Assembly: GCA_947372365.1 (NCBI GenBank) | Contig: CANBTK010000004.1 | Coordinates: 1-15,117 of the forward strand | DNA: 15,117 nucleotides | Source: Flavipsychrobacter stenotrophus | GTDB lineage: Bacteria; Bacteroidota; Bacteroidia; Chitinophagales; Chitinophagaceae | Direction: 5' to 3' | Shown here: in pieces, positions 1 to 8,042 of the stretch | Numbering within the stretch: position 1 is the first letter of the stretch | How the letters are laid out: every line of letters begins with the position of its first letter | Program-made: the position numbers and the translations under genes | The notes under the pieces: model-generated | The model's database searches: none | The model's input: only the letters and a program-made list of their open reading frames with translations | Told to the model about the DNA's origin: nothing

Positions 1-1263
1 AATAACGATAATGCCGCCAATGTGCGGTTGGGTATCAGCAATTTCGGGGTAGTATTTACCGATGCGCCCAAGGGCAAGCGCTACGAAAGGCGCGACTGGA
101 AGGCGGTATCTTTCGCTATGGGCATGAACAGGGTGGCCGACTTTAACCACGACTACACTTACAATGGCAATAATAAGACAGGCTCGGCATCTCTGGCATT
201 TGAATCAAGCGCCAATCAGGACTCCAACAATGTAAACGACCCCTCAACACTGGCATACATGGGCTACTACAGTGGCTTGCTGAATGGCTACCTGCCCGGG
301 TCTTACACTACAAGGGTGCCCCTTGCGGGCGGCATCAACCAGCTGAATTCAGTTAAAGAGCGAGGCTCTATTAATGAATACGTCTTTTCGCTTGGTGGCA
401 ACTACAAAGAAAAACTTATGCTTGGCGCGACACTGGGCATACCCAGCATTAAATACAGCCGGGTATCGGACTATACCGAATCGTTACTGCCGGGCAACAC
501 AAATAACCCCTACCACTTTCAGTCGCTTACCTACAACAATAATTTGACTATCACCGGCACTGGCGTAAACCTGAAAGTTGGTGCTATATACAAGGTAGCT
601 GACTATTTCAGGGTAGGGCTGGCTATACACTCCCCTACTATTTACAATTTGCATGATGTTACCGACTATGGCCTAAGTACAGCAGTTGAAGGTGCGCTGC
701 ATAACGTTTCTACAGGCAACGACCTTTCACAGATTGTATTTGACTATCAATTCGTTACCCCCATCCGTAGCGTAGCCAGCGCCACTTTCATACTCAAAAA
801 ATTTGGCTTCATTACTGCCGACTATGAATATGTAAGCTACAGCACTATGCGCTTCATATACCCCGATGGCATGGATGGTATGTACTCTTATGCCTACGAA
901 GCCAAGCAAATTAATAATGCTATAAAGGATATGTACCATGGCGCATCTAACCTGCGGATAGGCGCTGAAGCTAAAATAACCAGGTATTTTATGCTGCGTG
1001 GCGGCTTTGGCTATTATGGCAACCCATACAAAACGCCTTATGTGCCTTCCGAAAGGATAGATATCTCCGGCGGTGTTGGGTACAGGAAAGCAGATTTCTT
1101 TGCAGATTTCGCCTTTGTAAACAGCCATTACCAGTTTGCCGAGCAGCCTTACAACAACATTGACTACACTTACGTAACATCGGCAAAAGCTACCGCTGTA
1201 CCTGTAGCCACCATCAAGCAGATGGTGAATAATGTTGCGTTTACAGTAGGCGTGAAGTTTTAA
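1..1263 (+). CDS. OmpP1/FadL-family outer-membrane transport protein, C-terminal part
   Basis: Frame 1 is open from the first base to the TAA at 1261-1263, giving 420 residues with the N-terminus outside the window. The GTG at 22 lies inside the open frame and is probably an ordinary Val codon, not a start. The protein is rich in alternating hydrophobic/aromatic strands separated by Asn/Tyr/Gly-rich loops and ends in F-T-V-G-V-K-F with a terminal Phe, the usual signal of an outer-membrane beta-barrel. The pattern R-L-G-I-S-N-F-G near the left edge and the later N-L-K-V-G-A-I-Y-K and F-R-V-G-L-A-I-H-S-P segments resemble Bacteroidota proteins of the FadL/TodX hydrophobic-compound transporter family, to which PorV also belongs. 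The substrate cannot be told. It could be another 14-strand barrel family; the barrel assignment is firm, the FadL label likely. Confidence 0.8.
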   Translation, partial: NNDNAANVRLGISNFGVVFTDAPKGKRYERRDWKAVSFAMGMNRVADFNHDYTYNGNNKTGSASLAFESSANQDSNNVNDPSTLAYMGYYSGLLNGYLPGSYTTRVPLAGGINQLNSVKERGSINEYVFSLGGNYKEKLMLGATLGIPSIKYSRVSDYTESLLPGNTNNPYHFQSLTYNNNLTITGTGVNLKVGAIYKVADYFRVGLAIHSPTIYNLHDVTDYGLSTAVEGALHNVSTGNDLSQIVFDYQFVTPIRSVASATFILKKFGFITADYEYVSYSTMRFIYPDGMDGMYSYAYEAKQINNAIKDMYHGASNLRIGAEAKITRYFMLRGGFGYYGNPYKTPYVPSERIDISGGVGYRKADFFADFAFVNSHYQFAEQPYNNIDYTYVTSAKATAVPVATIKQMVNNVAFTVGVKF

Positions 1264-1324
1264 AAAAGCGCAGCCTCGCAAAAAATTGCCTTCTTCAGCG
1301 CTACAACCCATTATAGCAAACCCT

Positions 1325-1332
1325 TACTTTTG
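1325..1332 (+). promoter_or_regulatory. Bacteroidota -7 promoter element (TACTTTTG)
   Basis: This is an exact match to the TAnnTTTG element recognised by the Bacteroidota housekeeping sigma factor. It lies 16 bases before the ATG at 1349 of the glycosyltransferase, which implies a leader of about a dozen bases. No TTG was found at the usual 17-23 base distance upstream, so only the -7 half is supported. Confidence 0.5.
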
Positions 1333-1348
1333 CCCGAAATAATTATTG

Positions 1349-2527
1349 ATGCTCAGGCTTATCTCCGTATTCCTACGCGCCCTACAGAAGAGAAAAGAAA
1401 CTAAACGCACGCTGGCGCAGTTTGAGCAATGGAGGCAAGCGATAGCAGCTATGCCTGCCCCGGCAGCCAAAAGCAAGAGGCTGCTGATTATTCGCCTGGA
1501 CGATATTGGCGACTACCTCCTTTTCAGGAACACCCTGTCTGAATATAAACGCAAATGGCCGGGCTACGAAATAACCCTCCTCGGCTTCAGCTTGTGGAAA
1601 GAGCTTTTTGAGTTTGCCGATAGCCAATTTGTAGATAAAACCATTTGGATAAATAAGCATGAAGCCCTGCGCGATGAAACCACACTCAGGCAATTGTGGC
1701 AAAAACTGCGCAATGAGGGGTTTGAAATAGTGGTTTGCCCATCGCGGGTACGCCCGCTGCTACTGGACGACCTGTTTATGCTGGCCGCCGCGCCACAGGA
1801 AAGCATAGCCACCAACAACGACTTTAGCCACAGGCAATGGAATGAAGTTTCCGACAAGCTATACTCAAAGCTATTCATATATAAAGAATTAAGCCACGAA
1901 TTCAGTTACAACCAGGCATTTGCCCAATGGCTGTTTCCCGGCTACACCCCAATGCTGCGCCCTGCCTTCCCTGCACCGCAGCTGCCCGGGCCGTGCGCTG
2001 AGCCGTATGTCGTTTGTTTCATAGGGGCATCATTTAAAAGCCGCCGCTGGCCACCCGAAAGGTGGATAGAGTTTATTAATACATGTAAAGCCACAGCTGG
2101 CTATAAAGTAGTAATAGCCGGAGGAAAAAACGACCTGCCAGTGGCCGAAAAAATAATAGCCTCCACCAACGTAGAAAGCATCACAGGCAAAGTAAGCCTT
2201 GTAGAAATGGTGAACTGGCTGGCACATTCACAAGCTACAGTGAGCAATGACACCATGGCTGCACACCTTTCTGTGGCCTTGGGCAAACCCACTGTTATTA
2301 TTGCCAGTGGCGACAACTTCTACAAATTCAGCGAATACAAAATGCAGTCAACCACCACCCTGTACCCTGAGGTTTTCTACAAAAAATGGAAAAAAGGAGG
2401 CTTTAAGCCATTCCGTAATTACGTTGCTGTGACCAAGGATATAAGCACTATAGCCCCGGCCAGTGTTTTTGAGCATTTAGATGAAATGATTAACCCCACG
2501 AACCCGGGTTATCATTCCACGCATTAA
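1349..2527 (+). CDS. Glycosyltransferase family 9 (heptosyltransferase-like)
   Basis: The product is 392 residues, counted from the ATG at 1349; a TTG directly before it could extend it by one residue. It has the two-domain GT-B layout of family 9. The N-terminal domain opens with L-I-I-R-L-D-D-I-G-D at residues 46-55, the characteristic family motif. The C-terminal domain has a G-A-S-F-K-S-R-R-W-P-P-E-R-W segment that contacts the nucleotide sugar in relatives, then S-N-D-T-M-A-A-H-L-S-V-A-L-G-K-P-T-V starting at residue 299. Family members add heptose or other sugars to the lipopolysaccharide core or surface glycans at the cytoplasmic face of the inner membrane. Donor and acceptor here are unknown. 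The basic residues before the first motif (K-R-K-E-T-K-R) may favour membrane association. No other glycan genes are in the window, so it appears as a lone transferase with its own promoter. Confidence 0.85.
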   Translation: MLRLISVFLRALQKRKETKRTLAQFEQWRQAIAAMPAPAAKSKRLLIIRLDDIGDYLLFRNTLSEYKRKWPGYEITLLGFSLWKELFEFADSQFVDKTIWINKHEALRDETTLRQLWQKLRNEGFEIVVCPSRVRPLLLDDLFMLAAAPQESIATNNDFSHRQWNEVSDKLYSKLFIYKELSHEFSYNQAFAQWLFPGYTPMLRPAFPAPQLPGPCAEPYVVCFIGASFKSRRWPPERWIEFINTCKATAGYKVVIAGGKNDLPVAEKIIASTNVESITGKVSLVEMVNWLAHSQATVSNDTMAAHLSVALGKPTVIIASGDNFYKFSEYKMQSTTTLYPEVFYKKWKKGGFKPFRNYVAVTKDISTIAPASVFEHLDEMINPTNPGYHSTH

Positions 2528-2643
2528 CAGGCCGGCTACCGCCGAATAAGTAAAGAATGAGGCTTTACCCCGGGCATATGCTATTGTTTATTATAATTTA
2601 CAAAATTTTAAACAAAATACGCCGCCATTCTCATTATAAAAGG

Positions 2644-2651
2644 TATTTTTG
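2644..2651 (+). promoter_or_regulatory. Bacteroidota -7 promoter element (TATTTTTG)
   Basis: This is an exact TAnnTTTG match, 26 bases before the ATG at 2678 of the TonB-dependent receptor gene. The bases following it (TTTTTGCAC) are shared with the candidate birA promoter on the other strand near 13658. The AT-rich stretch at 2580-2640 lies just upstream; no clear -33 TTG is seen at standard spacing. Confidence 0.55.
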
Positions 2652-2677
2652 CACCCTGAAATGTGCAAAATACTGTT

Positions 2678-5113
2678 ATGAATAAATCATTACTTACAAT
2701 TTTCCTGGTGCTGCTTGCAGCCTCTGCCTTTGCCCAAACCGGTAAAATATCTGGCCGCGTAAGGGATAAAAAAAACGACACCACCATTGCCGGGGCTGCG
2801 ATAGCTATAGAAGGTACTGCATTGGGCTGCTATTCCGATAGCACAGGGCACTTTGAAATAAGCAACATCCCTGCCAAGTCTTACAACATTATAGCTCAGG
2901 CTTTCGGCTACGGCACTGTTACCTTGTACAACGTTGTAGTTTCATCGGGCAACGAGCAGGTGCTGCTCGTGGAGCTTGATGGCAGCGAGCCCTCTACGCT
3001 TAAAGAAGCTGTGGTGCGCCGGAACCCGTTTACTAAAAGCGCAGAAACGCCACTATCCATCCAAAACCTCTCGGCGCAGGAAATTAAAAGTAATCCCGGT
3101 GGCAATTTCGATGTATCCCGCGTTATACAGGCTTTCCCTGGCGTGGGCGGCACATCAGGCTCGGTGGGCGGCTACCGGAACGACCTCATAATTCGCGGCG
3201 GCGCACCTAACGAGAACGTTTACTACCTCGATGGCATAGAAGTACCCGTTATCAACCACTTCGCAACGCAAGGCTCGGCAGGCGGTCCCACGGGCATAAT
3301 CAATATTTCATTTATACAGGATGTAAACCTTTACACAAGTGCCTTCCCCGCCAAATATGACAACCCTTTGTCGGGCGTGCTACAGCTCAAACAAAGGGAA
3401 GCCAACCCGGATAAAATACAAAGCAATTTCCGCTTGAGTGCCTCTGAGCTTGCCTATTCTGCCGACGGCCCTTTAAGTGATAAAGTATCATTTCAGGCAT
3501 CTGTGCGTAAATCATACTTACAGTTTTTATTTGCGGCGCTGGGCTTGCCTATTTCGCCAGAGTACTACGATTTTCAGTATAAAGTCAATTGGAAAATCAA
3601 TAAGAAACTGTCGTTTTACACATTGGCTATAGGCGCTATAGATAAGTTCAGCTTCCTTACGCCTAAAGACCTTACGCCTGAAAATGTCTATATCCTGCAC
3701 TCTAACCCACTCATAAAGCAGTGGAGCTATACCAACGGCTACGGGCTTAAAAAACTCATTGATAAAGGCTTCTGGAACCTCACTTTCAGCCGCAATATGC
3801 TCAATAACCAACTGGACAAATACCTGGATAACCAGAACCCAAGCGAGGCAACCCGGGTACTCAAACAACATGCGGTAGAAGCTGAAACAAAAATAAGGTT
3901 TGATGTAAACAAGTACGTGGGCAACTGGAGCTATAGCTATGGTGCTATGCTGCAAAATGACGACTACAGCAACGACTTATTTGTACAATACCGCAATGCA
4001 GTGAAAGACTCCAACGGCAACGTACTGCAACCTGCTATTGCGCTAAACAGCAACACGGCCATTAACTTTATTAAGTATGGCGCTTTTGGCCAGGTTGCAG
4101 GCAGTTTCTTTGACAGGAAGCTGAACGTATCATTGGGGCTGCGTGTGGATGGCAATACGTTTATGGCTGACGGCAATAATGTGCTGAAACAGCTATCACC
4201 AAGGCTTTCGGGCTCTTATGCTATAACAAACAGCGTCAAATTCAACGCTTCTATTGGCACCTACTACAAAATACCCACCTACACCTTGCTGGGCTATACC
4301 GACTCTACTGGCAAATATGTAAACAAGAATTCCAGCTACATACAATGCGGCCACTATGTTGCAGGTTTTGAATACCAGCCAAAATGGAAGGGCGCACGCT
4401 TTACACTGGAAGGCTTTTATAAGACCTATAGCGGCTACCCTGTTTCCCTGCTTGATGGCATTTCACTAGCCAACAAAGGCGGCGACTTTAATGTACTGGG
4501 CAATGAACCTGTCGCCACCAATGGCAAGGGCAGGGCTTATGGCACTGAGTTCCAGTTCCAGCAGAAGCTTACTAAAAACGTTTTTGTGATATTGTCTTAC
4601 ACCTACTATAAAAGCGAGTTTACCAATGCCGATAGCAAATACACCCCGGCATCCTGGGATAACGGGCACCTGCTGTCCTTCATAGGCGGCTACAAATTCA
4701 AGCGGAATATAGAGCTGGGTGTAAAATTCCGCTACCAGGGCGGCGCGCCATACTCCCCATTCAACATGGCAGCATCGCAGGCCAACTACAACACACTAGG
4801 TACGGGCGTCATAGACTATACCCAGTTTAACACGCTTCGCCTGGCTGCATTTAACTCAATGGACATCAGGCTGGATAAAAAATGGAACTTTAAAAAATGG
4901 AGCTTTGACTTGTACATGGATATAACCAACGCCTATGCCAGCAAGCAGCCTGCATCGCCTAAATTCACCTTCAAACGCACCACCGACAATAAGGATTTCC
5001 TTACTACCGATGGCAAGCCACTAAAAGCCGATGGCAGCAATGGCATACCTTTAATACTGGATAATAGCAGTGCCGTGGTAATACCTACTATTGGCTTTAT
5101 CGTTGAGTTTTAA
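2678..5113 (+). CDS. TonB-dependent outer-membrane receptor with N-terminal CarboxypepD_reg-like domain
   Basis: The product is 811 residues from the ATG at 2678, chosen over a GTG five codons upstream because it begins a clean signal peptide (M-N-K-S-L-L-T-I-F-L-V-L-L-A-A-S-A-F-A-Q, cut near residue 20). Residues about 22-105 form a carboxypeptidase-regulatory-like beta-sandwich (G-K-I-S-G-R-V-R-D to V-V-V-S-S-G). Residues about 115-225 are the plug (S-N-P-G-G-N-F-D-V-S-R-V-I-Q-A-F-P-G-V, then I-I-R-G-G-A-P-N-E-N-V-Y-Y-L-D-G-I-E-V-P). The rest is the 22-strand barrel, ending in G-F-I-V-E-F with the terminal Phe typical of barrels. Such receptors use TonB energy to import metal chelates, oligosaccharides or peptides. 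No SusD-like lipoprotein or enzyme neighbours are present, so the substrate cannot be predicted; the lack of SusD argues against a SusC-type glycan importer. Confidence 0.92.
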   Translation: MNKSLLTIFLVLLAASAFAQTGKISGRVRDKKNDTTIAGAAIAIEGTALGCYSDSTGHFEISNIPAKSYNIIAQAFGYGTVTLYNVVVSSGNEQVLLVELDGSEPSTLKEAVVRRNPFTKSAETPLSIQNLSAQEIKSNPGGNFDVSRVIQAFPGVGGTSGSVGGYRNDLIIRGGAPNENVYYLDGIEVPVINHFATQGSAGGPTGIINISFIQDVNLYTSAFPAKYDNPLSGVLQLKQREANPDKIQSNFRLSASELAYSADGPLSDKVSFQASVRKSYLQFLFAALGLPISPEYYDFQYKVNWKINKKLSFYTLAIGAIDKFSFLTPKDLTPENVYILHSNPLIKQWSYTNGYGLKKLIDKGFWNLTFSRNMLNNQLDKYLDNQNPSEATRVLKQHAVEAETKIRFDVNKYVGNWSYSYGAMLQNDDYSNDLFVQYRNAVKDSNGNVLQPAIALNSNTAINFIKYGAFGQVAGSFFDRKLNVSLGLRVDGNTFMADGNNVLKQLSPRLSGSYAITNSVKFNASIGTYYKIPTYTLLGYTDSTGKYVNKNSSYIQCGHYVAGFEYQPKWKGARFTLEGFYKTYSGYPVSLLDGISLANKGGDFNVLGNEPVATNGKGRAYGTEFQFQQKLTKNVFVILSYTYYKSEFTNADSKYTPASWDNGHLLSFIGGYKFKRNIELGVKFRYQGGAPYSPFNMAASQANYNTLGTGVIDYTQFNTLRLAAFNSMDIRLDKKWNFKKWSFDLYMDITNAYASKQPASPKFTFKRTTDNKDFLTTDGKPLKADGSNGIPLILDNSSAVVIPTIGFIVEF

Positions 5114-5168
5114 GCAAATACGCTGGCGCGACAAATTGGGTTCGGAGAGGCCTGCGCTTTTAAGCCCA

Positions 5169-5197
5169 TTGGTTTGCCTATTGTTTTCGTATATTTG
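5169..5197 (+). promoter_or_regulatory. Promoter: TTG (5169-5171), 18-bp spacer, TATATTTG (5190-5197)
   Basis: An exact TAnnTTTG element is preceded at 18 bases by TTG, the best two-part match to the Bacteroidota consensus in this window. It ends only four bases before the ATG of the haem-binding protein gene at 5202, so the transcript would have almost no leader. Confidence 0.55.
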
Positions 5198-5201
5198 ATA
5201 G

Positions 5202-5756
5202 ATGAATAGTTTCAAGGTAAAAAGCATAATCAAGCGTACATTCATTGTCCTTTCGGTAGCTGCTGTAGGCATCCAGTTCTTTCATCCTGCAAAAAACAAC
5301 GATGCAACTATCGGCGCCAACCACATAAGCAAAATGTACACTGTTCCTGCTAATGTGGATGTAATCTTGCAGAAAGCTTGTTACGACTGCCATAGCAACT
5401 ATACTAAATACCCATGGTACAATAATATACAACCAGTAAACTGGTGGCTGAACGACCATATTGTGGAGGCAAAGGATGAACTTAATTTTTCAGAATTTGG
5501 CACTTATAAGTTACTGAGGCAGTCCAAGAAACTTAAGAAATCGGCCAAAGAAATTGAAGAAGGCGAAATGCCCCTTAGCAGCTATACGCTCATACACAGG
5601 GATGCCATACTAACCCCTGAAGAAAAACAAGCCGTTATAGGTTGGCTTAATGCCCTTTCGCAGGAAATATATGCCAAAGTAACCCCTGCCGAAATAGAAG
5701 AAGACCGCAAAAGGCAAGAGGAACGTAAAAAGCAAAGGGAACAACAAGGCAAGTAA
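5202..5756 (+). CDS. Membrane-anchored haem-binding domain protein (mono-haem c-type)
   Basis: The product is 184 residues. Basic residues (K-V-K-S-I-I-K-R) precede one hydrophobic segment at about 13-28, which would be an uncleaved anchor or signal, placing the rest in the periplasm. C-Y-D-C-H at residues 60-64 is a covalent haem attachment motif, followed by S-N-Y-T-K-Y-P-W-Y-N-N-I-Q-P-V-N-W-W, typical of the haem-binding domain family (PF14376, from memory) common in Bacteroidota. E-G-E-M-P at 121-124 offers Met123 as a likely second axial ligand. The last 25 residues are highly charged (Glu/Lys/Arg/Gln) and probably helical. The redox partner and role are unknown. It has its own promoter directly upstream and no cytochrome-related neighbours. 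Confidence 0.88.
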   Translation: MNSFKVKSIIKRTFIVLSVAAVGIQFFHPAKNNDATIGANHISKMYTVPANVDVILQKACYDCHSNYTKYPWYNNIQPVNWWLNDHIVEAKDELNFSEFGTYKLLRQSKKLKKSAKEIEEGEMPLSSYTLIHRDAILTPEEKQAVIGWLNALSQEIYAKVTPAEIEEDRKRQEERKKQREQQGK

Positions 5757-5792
5757 ATAAGGTATTTGCCTACGGCTCAAATACTACAGAAA

Positions 5793-5881
5793 CTTTGCGC
5801 AGCCGCAGTAGCTCCCAGCCAGTAAAACCCAGGCAAAACCCTTCCTTTGCGATACTTTGCGCCATCTTTGCGTACTTGGCG
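5793..5881. repeat. CTTTGCG short periodic repeat in convergent intergenic region
   Basis: CTTTGCG occurs at 5793-5799, 5845-5851, 5855-5861 and 5866-5872, with a variant CTTGGCG at 5875-5881. The last four copies are spaced 9-11 bases apart. The stretch lies between the end of the haem-protein gene (5756) and the end of the minus-strand NHL gene (5929). From memory, similar CTTTGCG strings are scattered between genes in many Bacteroidota genomes, so this looks like a member of a dispersed non-coding repeat; copies elsewhere in this genome cannot be seen here. No stem-loop or coding content is evident. Confidence 0.55.
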
Positions 5882-5928
5882 TTGAAAGCTACATGCCGAA
5901 AGGCCTTGCCTCACTGCACCAAACACGC

Positions 5929-7866
5929 TTACTGCTTCGTTACCATTTTAGCTGCAAACTTCTTCTGCGCTGTATAGGCTGATATGAAATAAACGCCGGC
6001 CGGATAGTTTTCCTGTATTTCTATTGGCATGTTAGTAGCCGCAGTAAACTCCATCACCTTCTCGCCCAGCAGGTTGGTAATAACAACCTTTACATCCTCT
6101 TGCGTAGCCGATGTTATGTTTAGCATTACTGCCCCATAATTAGGGTTAGGGTAGGCCAGTATTTCATCGGTAACTACTGCCATAGGTACAATACCCGTAT
6201 GGCATACGGCATAAGAACCAACCCTGATTGGGAAAAGCGTAGTGAACGTGCCGCAAGGGTTAGTGTAAGTATATTTAACTGTGTCATGCCCCGGGGTAAG
6301 CGCCGTAACCAGGCCTGCACCCGAAATATTGGTAATAGAGGGGTGAAGGGTTGACCATGTGCCGCCCGGCACAATGTAGCTAAGGGTTGTGGTATCGCCC
6401 GGGCAAATGCTATCCCTGCCTATAATGCTGTAAGTAGCCGTAGGGTTAACATTAACGTGTATTACTGTAGTATCGTAGCCCGTGCCATCAAATACCCTTA
6501 CACTAAATGAATCGGGGCCAAAGTAGCTGGCGAAGGGCGAATAAGTAAGGCCCGAAGGTATCATAGTAACGCCAGTAGATGTAGTGGTATAGCCCACTAC
6601 CAGCGCCCCATGGCCTGCAGCAGTAACTAAAGTCCATATTTCGGTCTGCCCTACATCAATATCATCAACCGCAAGCACAGTATCCAGGTTTACGGTAGCA
6701 GCACCCTGGCATGCCTGCATTGACTGGCTGTGCCCATTTGTAAAAAAGGGTTTATGCAGTGTACTGATAACCCTTACGCGGTCATTGCCATGGTCAGATA
6801 TATAAATCTTGCCCAGTGCCGGTTTAACACAAACCACTGATGGCTGGTTAAGTTCTGCTGAAACAGCAAGGCCGCCATCGCCACTAAAAGCGCCTGAACC
6901 AGTACCTGCCAGGTAGCCGTTACCGGCTATAGTAGATATAATGCCAAAGGAATTTATTTTACGGATAACATTATTGTTTTGGTCGGCAATATAAACGTTG
7001 CCGGTAGAATCAGTAGTAACATCAACCGGGTAATACACCTTAGCTGCCGATGCAGGGCCGCCATCGCCTGTATAGCCGTAAGTGGATGTTGTGGTAGGAT
7101 TGGTAACAGTAGAGATATTACCCGCTGTGTTTATTTTACGAATGCGGTTATTGCCATAGTCGGCAAAATAAATAACGCCAGTACTAGCTACTGAAATGCC
7201 GTGTGGGTATTGTATAATAGCTGCCGTTGCGGGGCCGCCGTCGCCGCCCAGGCCCACCGTGCCAATGCCAGCGATAGTGCTGATAATGCCGGTTGACATA
7301 TTCACTTTACGAATCCTGCAATTTAACTGGTCTGCAATCAGCAGGTCGCCCGAAAGGTCAAAAGCGACGCCCCATGGGTAGTTCAGCTTTGCCGCAGTAG
7401 CTTGTATGCCATCGCTGTTAAAACCAATAGAGCCATTTCCTGCTACCGTAGTAATGATGCCTGTTGACAGATTGATTTTACGCACAACGCTGTGGTCTTC
7501 AGTAAAAAAGAGGTTGCCTGCAGCATCCAGCGTAAGGTAATTAGGCCTTAGTATCTGAGCCGAAACGGCAGGGCCGCCATCGCCTGTATAGCCTGTGCCA
7601 CCTGTGCCGCCTATAGTAGTAATAACGCCCGATGCATCAATTTTCCTTATCCTGTTATTATTCCAGTCTGCGATGTAAACATTGCCCACGCCGTCAGCAG
7701 CAATGCCGCCGGGCTGATTAACTTTTGCGCTTGTGGCTGCACCACCATCACCGCTGAAACCTGCTGTGCCCGTACCAGCAAAAGTATTTATGTTCTGGGC
7801 ATTAGAAACTAATGAAGATACAAGCAAAACTACTAAAGCCGTATAACGTGAAAACCGCGTTGCCAT
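5929..7866 (-). CDS. Secreted six-bladed NHL-repeat protein with Ig-like domains and T9SS type A sorting domain
   Basis: The product is 645 residues and the ATG at 7864-7866 begins a signal peptide (hydrophobic residues 8-22, cut after about 24). Residues 25-366 contain six repeats of about 56-62 residues, marked by G-D-G-G or its variant at 39, 95, 151, 208, 267 and 329. Each is followed by a blade with Y/F-x-A-D-x-x-N-N-R-I-R-K-I, the NHL signature, so a six-bladed beta-propeller is expected. Residues about 370-475 look like an Ig/cadherin-like domain (F-G-P-D-S-F-S-V-R-V-F-D-G), and 476-550 like a second Ig-like domain with S-I-C-P-G-D-T-T-T. Residues about 570-645 form the T9SS type A sorting domain (Y-P-N-P-N at its start, G-V-Y-F-I at its end). 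The protein is predicted to be exported and attached to the cell surface or released. NHL propellers bind proteins or glycans; the ligand is unknown. Confidence 0.9.
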   Translation of the reverse strand: MATRFSRYTALVVLLVSSLVSNAQNINTFAGTGTAGFSGDGGAATSAKVNQPGGIAADGVGNVYIADWNNNRIRKIDASGVITTIGGTGGTGYTGDGGPAVSAQILRPNYLTLDAAGNLFFTEDHSVVRKINLSTGIITTVAGNGSIGFNSDGIQATAAKLNYPWGVAFDLSGDLLIADQLNCRIRKVNMSTGIISTIAGIGTVGLGGDGGPATAAIIQYPHGISVASTGVIYFADYGNNRIRKINTAGNISTVTNPTTTSTYGYTGDGGPASAAKVYYPVDVTTDSTGNVYIADQNNNVIRKINSFGIISTIAGNGYLAGTGSGAFSGDGGLAVSAELNQPSVVCVKPALGKIYISDHGNDRVRVISTLHKPFFTNGHSQSMQACQGAATVNLDTVLAVDDIDVGQTEIWTLVTAAGHGALVVGYTTTSTGVTMIPSGLTYSPFASYFGPDSFSVRVFDGTGYDTTVIHVNVNPTATYSIIGRDSICPGDTTTLSYIVPGGTWSTLHPSITNISGAGLVTALTPGHDTVKYTYTNPCGTFTTLFPIRVGSYAVCHTGIVPMAVVTDEILAYPNPNYGAVMLNITSATQEDVKVVITNLLGEKVMEFTAATNMPIEIQENYPAGVYFISAYTAQKKFAAKMVTKQ

Positions 7867-7976
7867 TGATAAAACTATTAAAATTTCGTGCTAAGTTATT
7901 AAAAATAAACTTCTAAACCTGCCAGTCAAACCCCTTGGAACTAAACACCCAAAAACATTAACCGGGTATTAATAAA

Positions 7977-8001
7977 GCAGCCCGGCTAATACCGGGCTTG
8001 C
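7977..8001 (-). terminator. Hairpin terminator after the large barrel gene
   Basis: AGCCCGG (7979-7985) and CCGGGCT (7992-7998) form a perfect 7-bp GC-rich stem with a 6-base loop; with one bulged base the stem extends by three pairs to 7976-8002. On the minus strand it lies about 40 bases beyond the stop of the 8043-11108 gene and is followed by a weakly T-rich run (TGCTTTATT). It probably ends the sigma-factor operon before the NHL gene. On the plus strand the hairpin is also followed by TATATTTTT, but no plus-strand gene ends nearby. Confidence 0.6.
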
Positions 8002-8042
8002 TATATTTTTAATATTCAATTTAATGGTAACGGCAACCGCAA

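Noticed and set aside
727..1311. Minus-strand 194-codon open frame opposite the FadL-like gene
   Set aside because: It lies wholly over a barrel gene with strong protein features; the translation has no signal, domain or sensible composition.
5795..5977. Plus-strand 60-codon open frame after the haem-protein gene
   Set aside because: It is made mainly of the CTTTGCG repeat and then runs into the end of the minus-strand NHL gene; there is no start signal or recognisable domain.
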